Shown: piece after piece, positions 9,899 to 18,965 of the stretch
Position numbering within the stretch: position 1 is the first letter of the stretch
Layout of the letters: every line of letters starts with the position of its first letter
Source: Gammaproteobacteria bacterium
GTDB taxonomy: Bacteria > Pseudomonadota > Gammaproteobacteria > Burkholderiales > Gallionellaceae
NCBI GenBank assembly: GCA_018814405.1
Contig: JAHIZO010000009.1
Coordinates: forward strand, 62,001-126,000
Reading direction: 5' to 3'
Length of the DNA stretch: 64,000 bases
The notes under the pieces: generated by a model
What the model was told of the DNA's origin: nothing
Databases searched by the model: none
The model's input: only the letters and a program-made list of their open reading frames with translations
Made by a program: the position numbers and the translations under genes

Positions 9899-11745
9899 GC
9901 CGACTCTCCTTTTCTGGACGGTGCGAACAGTTCTACTTCCTGCTCGCGCCCTTTTACCTTGAACGAACCGAACGACTGGAATTCAAAAGCATCACCGCAG
10001 GCTTGCATGGTCTCACGCGAAACGAGGATGCGCGACACGCCCTTGGTCAGTCCTTCGATGCGGCTGCCCAGGTTCACCGTGTCGCCGATGGCGGTATATT
10101 CGCGGCGCTGTTCGCTGCCGATCAAACCGACCACGGCCGGGCCGCTGTGGATGCCGATACCGACATCGAAGGTCGCATCTTCTTCGCCCAATTCTTTCTT
10201 GAATTTCTGCAACACCTCACCCATCTCCAGCGCGGCTTCTACCGCGTGTTTGGCATGGTCGGGATCGTCCAGCGGTGCGCCCCAGAAAGCCATGATGCAA
10301 TCGCCGATGAACTTGTCGAGCGAACCGCCGTGACGGAACACTACTTCCACCTGCAAGCTGAAATAGCGGTTGAGCAGTTCCACCACCTGCTCCGGCGTAC
10401 GCTTCTCGGACAGCGTGGTGAAGCCTCGGATGTCGGAGAACAAGATGGTGATCTGTCGGCTTTCGCCTTGACGACTCAGACCACCGTGCGCGACCAGTTC
10501 CTGCACCACATGCGGGTTGACGAAGCGACTGAACAATTGCACGGCTTGTTCGCGTGATTTGCGTTCGCGCAGATAGGCGCGTAACGCAAAGGCGACATAG
10601 GCCAGCCAGACCAACAGTAGTGGCGACAACACCGGCAACAACATCAAGTTACCGACCGCGAAGTATTCCGCCAGCAACATCAGCACGGTGACTAGCACCA
10701 TGCCCTGCCCCACTTTTAGCGCATTCATGCCACGCATGAACACGATGCTCAACACACCGATCAGCAACAGCGCGAGGCCGCTCGGGAAGCCTTCGTCTGC
10801 ACGGCGCATGGCGCGGCCGTTCTTCAGGTTGTCGATAGCGGTCGCCAGCATCTCCACGCCGGGATACAGACTGGCCAACGGCGTGACGCGCACATCGTGC
10901 ATGCCGGTGGCGGCAGTGCCGATGATGACGATCTTGTCTTTCAATTCATCTGCCGGACGCTGGCGCTTTTCGCGCTGCATATCGGCATACAGGTCTGCAT
11001 AGGAGATATGTTCGAACGCACCTGCTTTGCCACGCCAAGCGAGGATCAAGTCTGCCTGCTGCGGTACCTCATAGCCTAAATCTTGTGCGACGCGGGCGGG
11101 CAGCGAGGGGATGCGCCAGCCGTAGGCATCGGTATAAAGCTGGTAACGGCGGCCGACACCGTCGGCATCTTCTTCAAAGTTGATGGTGCCGACGCGCCAA
11201 TGTTCGGGGTCTAACGCCAGCGGTGGCAGCACGGCGAGCTTGGCCTTGTCGTCCGCTGCATCACCGCGTTGCAGGCCGAGCAAGGGTGCGATGTCGATGA
11301 TGAATGCACCTTGCGCATCCATCGCGGCAGCGCGACGCACCATGGGGAAGTAAACGTTGTCCACGCCTTGCAGTGCTTGATTGAACGCGGCGTCGCTGTC
11401 GGGACGGAATGCATCACCCTCACTGAACAGGATGTCGAACACGATAGCTTTCGGCTGCTGCGCAGCGATGCCCTGTACCAGTTCACCGTGGATGGCGCGC
11501 GGCCAGGGCCAGCGCCCGGCATCGTTCTCCATCTGCGTCAGACTGTTATCGTCGATATCGACGATGACGATATCGGGATCGGGTGCCAACGCTGTTGCCT
11601 GCATGCGCACGAAGGCATCCGACAGGCGATTCTCCAGCGGAGACAGTGCATGCAGATACATCAACTCCAGCAACGCAAGCAACATGAACGCCAGCCCGAT
11701 GTGTTGGGCGCTTTGTCTATCTGGGTTGCGCGGCGCGTTGTGCAT
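9895..11745 (-). CDS. CHASE2 domain adenylate/guanylate cyclase
   Basis: N-terminal CHASE2-like sensor (DIVIVDIDDNSLTQMENDAGRWPWPR), three TM segments, class III cyclase catalytic region (ITILFSDIRGFTTLSEKRTPEQVVELLNRYF...GDCIMAFWGAP). Confidence 0.92.
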   Translation of the reverse strand: MHNAPRNPDRQSAQHIGLAFMLLALLELMYLHALSPLENRLSDAFVRMQATALAPDPDIVIVDIDDNSLTQMENDAGRWPWPRAIHGELVQGIAAQQPKAIVFDILFSEGDAFRPDSDAAFNQALQGVDNVYFPMVRRAAAMDAQGAFIIDIAPLLGLQRGDAADDKAKLAVLPPLALDPEHWRVGTINFEEDADGVGRRYQLYTDAYGWRIPSLPARVAQDLGYEVPQQADLILAWRGKAGAFEHISYADLYADMQREKRQRPADELKDKIVIIGTAATGMHDVRVTPLASLYPGVEMLATAIDNLKNGRAMRRADEGFPSGLALLLIGVLSIVFMRGMNALKVGQGMVLVTVLMLLAEYFAVGNLMLLPVLSPLLLVWLAYVAFALRAYLRERKSREQAVQLFSRFVNPHVVQELVAHGGLSRQGESRQITILFSDIRGFTTLSEKRTPEQVVELLNRYFSLQVEVVFRHGGSLDKFIGDCIMAFWGAPLDDPDHAKHAVEAALEMGEVLQKFKKELGEEDATFDVGIGIHSGPAVVGLIGSEQRREYTAIGDTVNLGSRIEGLTKGVSRILVSRETMQACGDAFEFQSFGSFKVKGREQEVELFAPSRKGESA

Positions 11746-11750
11746 GGTGT

Positions 11751-12149
11751 TTATTCTGCCTGATTGCGCATGAAATCAGCGACTTTCTGGAAGGCGTCCT
11801 TCAGCTCCTTGCGCAGCGCTTCGTCTTCCACCACATCGTCCAGCGCCTGCGACATGCACATCATCCACTGGTCGCGCTCGGTGTCGCCGACTGCGAACGG
11901 CAGATGGCGCTGGCGCAGACGCGGATGGCCGAACTTCTCCACATACAGTTGCGGCCCGCCCATCCAGCCGGTAAGGAACATGAACAGTTTCTCTTCTGAT
12001 CCTTTGAGGCTGATGTGATGCATCTTGCGGATGCGATGCACCTCGGGCAGCTCATCCATCAATTGATAAAAACGCTGCACCAACTCGCGTATCTTGGTTT
12101 CGCCGCCGATGCGCCGGTAGTGGTCGTTCTGGGGTTCTGTCGCTTGCAT
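11751..12149 (-). CDS. Group II truncated haemoglobin
   Basis: YRRIGGETKIRELVQRFYQLMDELPE...FLTGWMGGPQLYVEKFGHPRLRQRHLPFAVG...RDQWMMCM. Confidence 0.9.
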   Translation of the reverse strand: MQATEPQNDHYRRIGGETKIRELVQRFYQLMDELPEVHRIRKMHHISLKGSEEKLFMFLTGWMGGPQLYVEKFGHPRLRQRHLPFAVGDTERDQWMMCMSQALDDVVEDEALRKELKDAFQKVADFMRNQAE

Positions 12150-12181
12150 GTATTTCTCCTAAAACTACTTGTCCACGAAAT

Positions 12182-12234
12182 ACACGAAAATCACGAAATA
12201 CAACCATCCGAGGTTCCGTTCGTGATTTTCGTGT
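12182..12234. repeat. 16-bp perfect inverted repeat, intergenic
   Basis: acacgaaaatcacgaa (12182-12197) and ttcgtgattttcgtgt (12219-12234). Confidence 0.85.
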
Positions 12235-12252
12235 GTTTAGTGGGTCATCGTT

Positions 12253-13095
12253 TCAAATAGCGAATCTGCCGCTCAGTTCTTGCAGGCCAAGCATCTCCAG
12301 CATCTCTGTCAATCTTTGCGCCGCCTTTTGGCGCGGCAGGTCTTTGTAGCTGGCGATGATGAGCTCGTTCTTCATCGAATGCTCCCACCCCACCAGCTCG
12401 GTCACCGTCACCTGATAACCGTGCGCTTCCAGTTGCAGGCAGCGCAGCACGTTGGTGGCGTGGCTGCCGAATTCACGCGTGTGGATGGGGTGGCGCCACA
12501 GTTCGGTCAGTGTGTTCTTCAATGCCGCACCTTTGTTCTTGCGCAGCACCGAGGCCACTTCGGCCTGACAGCACGGCACCAGCACGATGTGCTTGGCCTG
12601 CTTCGCCAGTGCGAACTTGATAGCGTCATCGGTCGCGGTATTGCAGGCATGCAGCGCGGTCACCACATCCACTTGCGCGGGCAACTTGTCCGAGGTGATG
12701 GAATCCGCCACAGACAGGTTGAGGAAGGACATGCCGCCGAAATCGAGATGCTGCGCCAGTTCGCGCGAATGGGTCACCAGCTCCTCGCGCGTCTCGATGC
12801 CGTAGATATGCGAGGCATCCTGCAAGGACTTGAAGAACAAGTCGTACAGAATGAAGCCCAGATAGGATTTTCCTGCACCGTGATCGACCAACGTCACGGC
12901 ATCGCGCTCGTTCTTCACTTCCTGCAGCAGCGGTTCGATGAACTGGTACAAGTGATACACCTGCTTCAGTTTGCGGCGCGAATCCTGGTTCATCTTGCCA
13001 TCGCGCGTGAGGATGTGCAGCGCCTTCAGCAGTTCGATGGACTGGCCTTGCCGTATCTCGGGGTAGCTTATATCTGCTTTGTTTGATTTGTTCAT
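12253..13095 (-). CDS. Class I SAM-dependent methyltransferase (Methyltransf_32-like)
   Basis: LVDHGAGKSYLGFILYDLFF, DVVTALHACNTATDDAIKFAL, HIVLVPCCQAE. Confidence 0.8.
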   Translation of the reverse strand: MNKSNKADISYPEIRQGQSIELLKALHILTRDGKMNQDSRRKLKQVYHLYQFIEPLLQEVKNERDAVTLVDHGAGKSYLGFILYDLFFKSLQDASHIYGIETREELVTHSRELAQHLDFGGMSFLNLSVADSITSDKLPAQVDVVTALHACNTATDDAIKFALAKQAKHIVLVPCCQAEVASVLRKNKGAALKNTLTELWRHPIHTREFGSHATNVLRCLQLEAHGYQVTVTELVGWEHSMKNELIIASYKDLPRQKAAQRLTEMLEMLGLQELSGRFAI

Positions 13096-13120
13096 TTCTT
13101 GAAACGCTCGACTACAAGCA

Positions 13121-14425
13121 TCACCCTTTCATAGTCTCAGCCGAATATTCAGCCAATGTCTGATTCATCATACTCAGCCAAGCGCACATCACCTGACCGC
13201 CTGCATTTTCCCCACCGGTCTGGGCAGACCACTGACGTGCAATCTCCAGCATCAGCGACTTGAACTGCCAGGTCACTTCATCCAGAAGCAAGGCGTAATC
13301 CTTCATGCATTCCGGATCCTCCTCGAACATCTGGATCAAACTCTCTGGGTCACGTGGATCAAACCCAGCTTCAAACAATCCCAGCCGCAGTTCCTCCAGC
13401 CGCGCCTGAGCGAATTCCTGCGCCTGTGGATTACACGTCACACCGTCATTCTGATAGAAGTCGTTGAACAGTATCGAGATGAGTTGCACCTGCTTGGTCA
13501 GTCTCTCAAAGGACATCCCTTCCTGTACTCCTTCTGACGAATCCCTGAAAATACTCAAGAATCCTATCAAGCCCTGCCCATACTTCCTCGAATTCAACTT
13601 GAGCATCACATCCAGCTTCTTCCAAGGGATTTCGGCCTTTTCAGAATCGAAGGCTTTGGCCGCCAGTTCGGCGATCGCCAAAATCTGGCCATTCCGACTG
13701 ATCTTGTCACCACGCAACCCTCTGGGATATCCGCTTCCGTCCATCCGTTCATGATGCTCCAACACGGCATTGCCAACTGCGCGCGGCAACTCGGGGAATT
13801 CGTTGAGCAATATATAAGCGGTCAATGGATGTGCGTACAGGTGTTTGCGCTCTGCCGGAGTCATCTCGTGGTGAGGTTCCAATAGTGCGGGATCGATATG
13901 CAATAGGCCGATATCATGGAACAGCGCAGCAATACCCGCCCACTTTACCTCTGCCGCATTCAGTCCATCACACCGGGCCAGATAGGTACTGACGGCCATG
14001 AGCAACAGGCTATGCTCGTAGATACGAGGAAACTTCTCTTTCGCAACGGTCAATTTGAACGCCAGCGCAGACGGGATCTTAAAATCGCCGAGGATCTGCC
14101 GATACGAATCCCCCTTGCGCATCTCGTCGCCCAGCGCTGTCATCCGAGAATTGCTCTCCATCAATATCTCTAGGTCGGACAATACCCGCGCAATGGACAA
14201 CATGTCATCCGTAGTCAATGCTTTATCCAGCACAGGCAGCAACTTATGTCGGACCAGTTTTTCATAGAGGGAACTGGTAACCTGTATCCCAGCTGCAAGA
14301 AGCTTGATTCCCGTCTGTGAATAGATATCACAAGTACTCACGATCCGCCGTTCGTCACCCAATTCCGTGACGGCACGCAGATAATGTTTATCGACAACCT
14401 GATCTTTCTCCTCCGGCAACGTCAA
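13121..14425 (-). CDS. HD-GYP domain phosphodiesterase-type protein
   Basis: ALFHDIGLLHIDPALL...HHERMDGSGYPRGLRGDKIS. Confidence 0.85.
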   Translation of the reverse strand: MTLPEEKDQVVDKHYLRAVTELGDERRIVSTCDIYSQTGIKLLAAGIQVTSSLYEKLVRHKLLPVLDKALTTDDMLSIARVLSDLEILMESNSRMTALGDEMRKGDSYRQILGDFKIPSALAFKLTVAKEKFPRIYEHSLLLMAVSTYLARCDGLNAAEVKWAGIAALFHDIGLLHIDPALLEPHHEMTPAERKHLYAHPLTAYILLNEFPELPRAVGNAVLEHHERMDGSGYPRGLRGDKISRNGQILAIAELAAKAFDSEKAEIPWKKLDVMLKLNSRKYGQGLIGFLSIFRDSSEGVQEGMSFERLTKQVQLISILFNDFYQNDGVTCNPQAQEFAQARLEELRLGLFEAGFDPRDPESLIQMFEEDPECMKDYALLLDEVTWQFKSLMLEIARQWSAQTGGENAGGQVMCAWLSMMNQTLAEYSAETMKG

Positions 14426-14486
14426 TATGCCCCCTCCTTAAGATTATTGTTCTTTGCCTTCAACCACGAGATTCACAGTCACTTCG

Positions 14487-15167
14487 TCACTGACAAAGGC
14501 CGGTCGCCCACAATTTTCCGTTCGCCATCAGTTCCGTGATGCGTCCGTCGTTCTGTTTCATGTTCACCGTTGCCTCGACTTGGCTCCCATCCTCCAGCCT
14601 TATCGTGACCTGATTGCCTGCCACCCGATATTGACCGCGAGTGCCGCCACTGCTGCCATGGGCCATCCCGGTATTGCCGCTATATGAGGATTCGCTGCTG
14701 TACAGTACATGACCTTGCCCGTCGAATTCGATCGAGGACGTGCGACTGTAGCTGCTGCCACTGTAACTGCTTGATGAACCGGACCACTGGCACAGCCTTC
14801 CACGCAATTGGGCATTTCCCCCTTGGGCCTGGTTTCGATCTTCTTTCTGCCATCCCGCTGTCGACACACGCTTGCAATTGATCCTATCGCCCTCCGGGAA
14901 CGTCACTTTCAAGCGATTCCCATTCAGAGAGTAGCGATAGGCTTCTTCGTCCCACTCGCCCTGCACCATGATTGCATCGCCCTGCAATCGGTAGCGGTTC
15001 ATCTCGCCGTCATAGATCAAACTGTCTGTACTCCGAAACGAAAGCGAAGTCGTGCCGTCTTCCCCCTGACATATCCAGTCCCCAAGCAACCCGTTCTTTG
15101 CCGCAGCCAAGGCAGGTGTTGAAAACAGCAGGTATACAAGCGAACCAATAAAGAACAGTTCTTTCAT
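14487..15167 (-). CDS. Hypothetical exported protein, Ser-rich
   Basis: Signal peptide, beta-rich sequence, Ser/Tyr-rich central stretch WSGSSSSYSGSSYSRTSS; start overlaps the mnmC stop. Confidence 0.6.
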   Translation of the reverse strand: MKELFFIGSLVYLLFSTPALAAAKNGLLGDWICQGEDGTTSLSFRSTDSLIYDGEMNRYRLQGDAIMVQGEWDEEAYRYSLNGNRLKVTFPEGDRINCKRVSTAGWQKEDRNQAQGGNAQLRGRLCQWSGSSSSYSGSSYSRTSSIEFDGQGHVLYSSESSYSGNTGMAHGSSGGTRGQYRVAGNQVTIRLEDGSQVEATVNMKQNDGRITELMANGKLWATGLCQ

Positions 15168-17023
15168 TGTCGGCCCCCGTTTGAAGCAGGTGCTACTACA
15201 CTACCGCTGCGCCCCATCCTTGGCAATGGTGATAACGCATCCAGGATATCCGCTGGCAAAGGCGGTAATTGTCCGCACATCTGCGCGGCGATGATCTCGG
15301 CCGCGATACCCGCTGTGAGCAAGCCGCGCGTGCCGTGTGCCAGACTGCAATACAAGCCCAGCTCCACTTCGCCGACCAGCGGCATCGCACCAGGCGCGGA
15401 ACAGCGCACACCAGCGCGTCCACTTGCGGGCTGGATATCCCCCAATGCCTGCCGTAGCTCAGGCATTTGTGCAGAGATCTTGGCGAGATTCTCGGCATGA
15501 TCGACCTCTCGGATATCCGTCCCGTCATCGTCGAACGATGAAGTCGCACCCGCGACATGTTGCCCTTCCACCGCGGGTGCGCAATAACCTTCGGCACACA
15601 GCACGGCTTGCATCCTGCTGCTTGCATCAGTTGCGGCCAGCATGCTGATCTGTCCTCGCACAGGCAACAAAGGACACCCAGCGAATTGCGCCAGCTTCTT
15701 CGCCTGATGCGCCGAGCATACGACAGCTTGTTCCGCTTCGATGACAAAACCATCTCCACTCGCGTGCCATCCACTTGCGGTCCGTTCCAGTGAAGTGACT
15801 TCACTATCCAGTTGGATGATGATGTTCGGATGTTGCACCAATCGAGCACTGACTTCTGGAGGGACCACCCAACCTCCAGCGGGGAACCACAGGCCGCCAT
15901 GCATCATGGGCAAACCCGCCAGTTGTGAAGCTTGTTCTGCATCAACCGCCTGCAGCAAATGCGGCGGCCATTCCTGCGCGGCCAGTTTGCCGATGCGCTT
16001 GGCTTCAGATTCGGTGGCCGCCAGTTGCAACAACCCGCATTCGGCACGAAGCACATCATCTACTGGCATCACTTCGTCGAGTAGCCCCAATGCATGACCA
16101 TAAGAGGCCAGAACAAAGCGATGCAAGATATTCATGCCTGCGGCGAAACGTGCATGCAGGATGCCGCGCGGATTACCCGACGCGGCGCTGGCAAGCTGCG
16201 ATGCTGATTCGACCAATGTGACTTGAATACCGCGTTGCGCCAACGCATGTGCAGCGGCGCAACCAGCGAGACCGCCGCCGATGATGAGTGCGGAGCGCGG
16301 AGGCGCCCCTTTGGCAGGACTACTCTGGGAGTCACTCGATACAAATCTACCTTGCGTCATCTCCCACTTGCGGCTATAGCCAGGCACTCGCTTCACCTCG
16401 AATCCCGCCACTTGCAGACTGTCCTGCACCCGGCCTGCGCTGGTGTAAGCGGTCAGCGTCGTACCAGCATGTGAAGCACGCGCGATAGCCATCAGCACTT
16501 CGTCGCTCCACATTTGGGGATTCTTTGTTGGTGATAAGCCATCGAGAAACCAAGCATCCACACTATGAGATGGTAATTGCGGCAATGCTTGCGCAACATC
16601 TTCCAGCGCTAATGTCAGGCGGATACGCCCGCCTGCAAAGTGCCAACGATTCCATCCCGATACGCGGCGACGCCAACTGGCAAGTAAAGCCGAAGCCTGT
16701 ACAACAAGCTCCGGCCACAAGACCAACGCAGCGCTTAACGCGTCATCATCGATGGGATATTTTTCGGTACTGAAGAAATCTAGAGAAGCACCGAGCGGCG
16801 CGGTGTGCTCGAACAACTGCCACGCGCAAAGAAAATTCAGTCCGGTGCCGAAACCGGTCTCGCCGATACAGATGCTTTCGCCAGCGCACATTGCTGCGAA
16901 GCGTCTTCCCAGTTCATTGCCTTGCAGAAACACATGGCGTGTCTCTTCCAGACCGGACTCGGTAGAAAAGTACACGTCGCCGAAGCGGGAAGAGAATGGC
17001 TGGCCGTCTTTCCAGTCGAGCAT
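15164..17023 (-). CDS. mnmC: Bifunctional tRNA mnm5s2U biosynthesis protein MnmC
   Basis: N-terminal methyltransferase (ICIGETGFGTGLNFLCAWQLF) fused to FAD-dependent oxidoreductase (ALIIGGGLAGCAAAHALAQRGIQVTLVE). Confidence 0.93.
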   Translation of the reverse strand: MLDWKDGQPFSSRFGDVYFSTESGLEETRHVFLQGNELGRRFAAMCAGESICIGETGFGTGLNFLCAWQLFEHTAPLGASLDFFSTEKYPIDDDALSAALVLWPELVVQASALLASWRRRVSGWNRWHFAGGRIRLTLALEDVAQALPQLPSHSVDAWFLDGLSPTKNPQMWSDEVLMAIARASHAGTTLTAYTSAGRVQDSLQVAGFEVKRVPGYSRKWEMTQGRFVSSDSQSSPAKGAPPRSALIIGGGLAGCAAAHALAQRGIQVTLVESASQLASAASGNPRGILHARFAAGMNILHRFVLASYGHALGLLDEVMPVDDVLRAECGLLQLAATESEAKRIGKLAAQEWPPHLLQAVDAEQASQLAGLPMMHGGLWFPAGGWVVPPEVSARLVQHPNIIIQLDSEVTSLERTASGWHASGDGFVIEAEQAVVCSAHQAKKLAQFAGCPLLPVRGQISMLAATDASSRMQAVLCAEGYCAPAVEGQHVAGATSSFDDDGTDIREVDHAENLAKISAQMPELRQALGDIQPASGRAGVRCSAPGAMPLVGEVELGLYCSLAHGTRGLLTAGIAAEIIAAQMCGQLPPLPADILDALSPLPRMGRSGSVVAPASNGGRQ

Positions 17024-17102
17024 GGGTGAACAGGCGGTCTAGCCCGCCTTTGAGCATCAAAATCAGGACTGGGGATTATACGCATCGGTTATTGGATCAG
17101 CG

Positions 17103-17492
17103 CTATGCCATCCGTTGCAGGCTGGCGAAGAAGAGACTATCGAATCGTCGGCCAAGATGTTGTTTAAGTTGCTCATGCCCATCGTTCTCGAAGCGAGAGA
17201 ATTCGATCTCAGTCAAGAAGTCACCTTCATGCATCACTGTGACCAGACTGCGACCTACCAACTTCAATAGTGCGTGTTCGCCGCCATGCAACAAGGGCGG
17301 GACTTTCAACATTATCGACACTTCTTTTCCGCTGCAGATGTGGTGGTCACTGCGAATGCTCATGCTCGTTGTCGAGATATCGTGGGCAAAACCTTCACGA
17401 ATAGTGATCGGCTTGCCTTGTTTCTTGCAGTCACACAGAAATCTAACCGGCCAGTTAGCGGGATAACGCGGTTGAGTTTGGGCATCCTTCAT
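17103..17492 (-). CDS. PilZ-domain-like protein
   Basis: PilZ-like layout (RYPANWPVRFLCDC...GFAHDISTTSMSIRS...LVGRSLVT); start at 17492 supported by ggaga RBS. Confidence 0.6.
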   Translation of the reverse strand: MKDAQTQPRYPANWPVRFLCDCKKQGKPITIREGFAHDISTTSMSIRSDHHICSGKEVSIMLKVPPLLHGGEHALLKLVGRSLVTVMHEGDFLTEIEFSRFENDGHEQLKQHLGRRFDSLFFASLQRMA

Positions 17493-17704
17493 AGCATTTC
17501 TCCAATGTATCGTCACACGGAATTTTGTAATCTGGAGTATCCGCCGCGCACTCACCGCGTCAATATGCCAAATGGCCTATATATTTTTGTGGGTATATAG
17601 ATAACGACCTATATACTTTCCGCCACAGCCATATCTGGCACGGCTGGAAACACTAGATACCATTACAATTAGATTTACTTTAGCAAGCGCCACATTCAAC
17701 TCTG

Positions 17705-18424
17705 ATGAGCAAACAAACCCTGGAACGCATCCTTCAAACACAAGGCTTCGGCACACGTAAATGGTGTGCCGGGCTGATCGACGAAGGTGAGGTCGCTATT
17801 GCCGGAGAAGTCATTTCTGACGGCCGCACCAAGTTGGAGACTGATGGGCTGGAATTCGCGGTGTACGGTGAACCTTGGCTGTATCGGGAGCATGTGTACA
17901 TCGCACTGCACAAGCCTGCCGACTATGAATGCTCGCGCAAACCCTCGCACCATCCCGGCGTGCTTTCCTTGCTGCCGGAACAGTTCTCGAATCGTGATGT
18001 ACAGCCCGTCGGTCGTTTGGACCATGACACCACCGGTTTGCTGCTGATGTCGGACGATGGTTCGTTCATCCACAAGCAGTCTTCCCCCAAGCATCATGTG
18101 CCCAAAGTCTATGTCGCCACCACACAGGATCCGGTCACCCCTCAATTGGTGGAACATTTGCTCAAAGGTGTGAAGCTGAACGACGAACCCGCACCTCTGG
18201 CCGCCGTGTTATGCGAGAAACTGGATGAGCACCATTTGAAGATCGTGCTGGAACAAGGCAAATACCATCAGGTGAAGCGCATGTTGGCTGCAGCAGGCAA
18301 CCATTGCACGGCGTTGTGCCGTACGCAGATCGGCGAACTCACCTTGGAAACCTTGGGACTGGAAGCAGGAGAATGGTGCTATCTGGATGCCAGCGAAATG
18401 GCTTTGCTCAAACCGCTTAAGTAG
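17705..18424 (+). CDS. rsuA: 16S rRNA pseudouridine 516 synthase (RsuA family)
   Basis: S4 domain, VGRLDHDTTGLLLMSDDG, GKYHQVKRMLAAAGNHCTALCR. Confidence 0.85.
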   Translation: MSKQTLERILQTQGFGTRKWCAGLIDEGEVAIAGEVISDGRTKLETDGLEFAVYGEPWLYREHVYIALHKPADYECSRKPSHHPGVLSLLPEQFSNRDVQPVGRLDHDTTGLLLMSDDGSFIHKQSSPKHHVPKVYVATTQDPVTPQLVEHLLKGVKLNDEPAPLAAVLCEKLDEHHLKIVLEQGKYHQVKRMLAAAGNHCTALCRTQIGELTLETLGLEAGEWCYLDASEMALLKPLK

Positions 18425-18521
18425 AGGTTGGACATAACTGGCAATAACAATTGTATTGTTGTGTCAGAGGCGCATAATATTCACAGCTAGATTCGCAGAT
18501 TCCTTCAAACAAACGGGGGTT

Positions 18522-18938
18522 ATGATGCGCCGCTTCTATACTGGCCTATTGTTCTTTGGGGCGTCCTTTGGTACACATGCTGTTGAGACGCATAAGCATT
18601 CGCATGCTGCCAAACATGCACCTGTCGCGATGCATTACACGCAGCATGTGCCGGAAACGCATGAGCACAACAGCGTTGTGTATTCCGACTTCAAGGCTGA
18701 CAACTCAAAATTCTCCGCTCCGCAGTTGGCGACTACCGATCGTTACACCGCCGCGTTGACTCGAAGTCAAAAAAATCTGGTCAATGTATTGAGCGCGCTA
18801 CATTTCCAACGGATGAGCTTGCAAAATGCACAGATGAAGCTTTCCTTGAGTCCCGGCTCTGCAGTGATGGAGACCGAACATCTGAAAGTGGCTGTGCAGT
18901 CCGACTCGACCTCGGTCACTTGGAACAAAACGTTTTAG
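18522..18938 (+). CDS. Small exported protein with His-rich N-terminal region
   Basis: Signal peptide, then HKHSHAAKHAPVAMHYTQHVPETHEH; ggggg RBS before ATG 18522. Confidence 0.6.
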   Translation: MMRRFYTGLLFFGASFGTHAVETHKHSHAAKHAPVAMHYTQHVPETHEHNSVVYSDFKADNSKFSAPQLATTDRYTAALTRSQKNLVNVLSALHFQRMSLQNAQMKLSLSPGSAVMETEHLKVAVQSDSTSVTWNKTF

Positions 18939-18965
18939 GATACCTCCCGATACGAACGGTACGAC

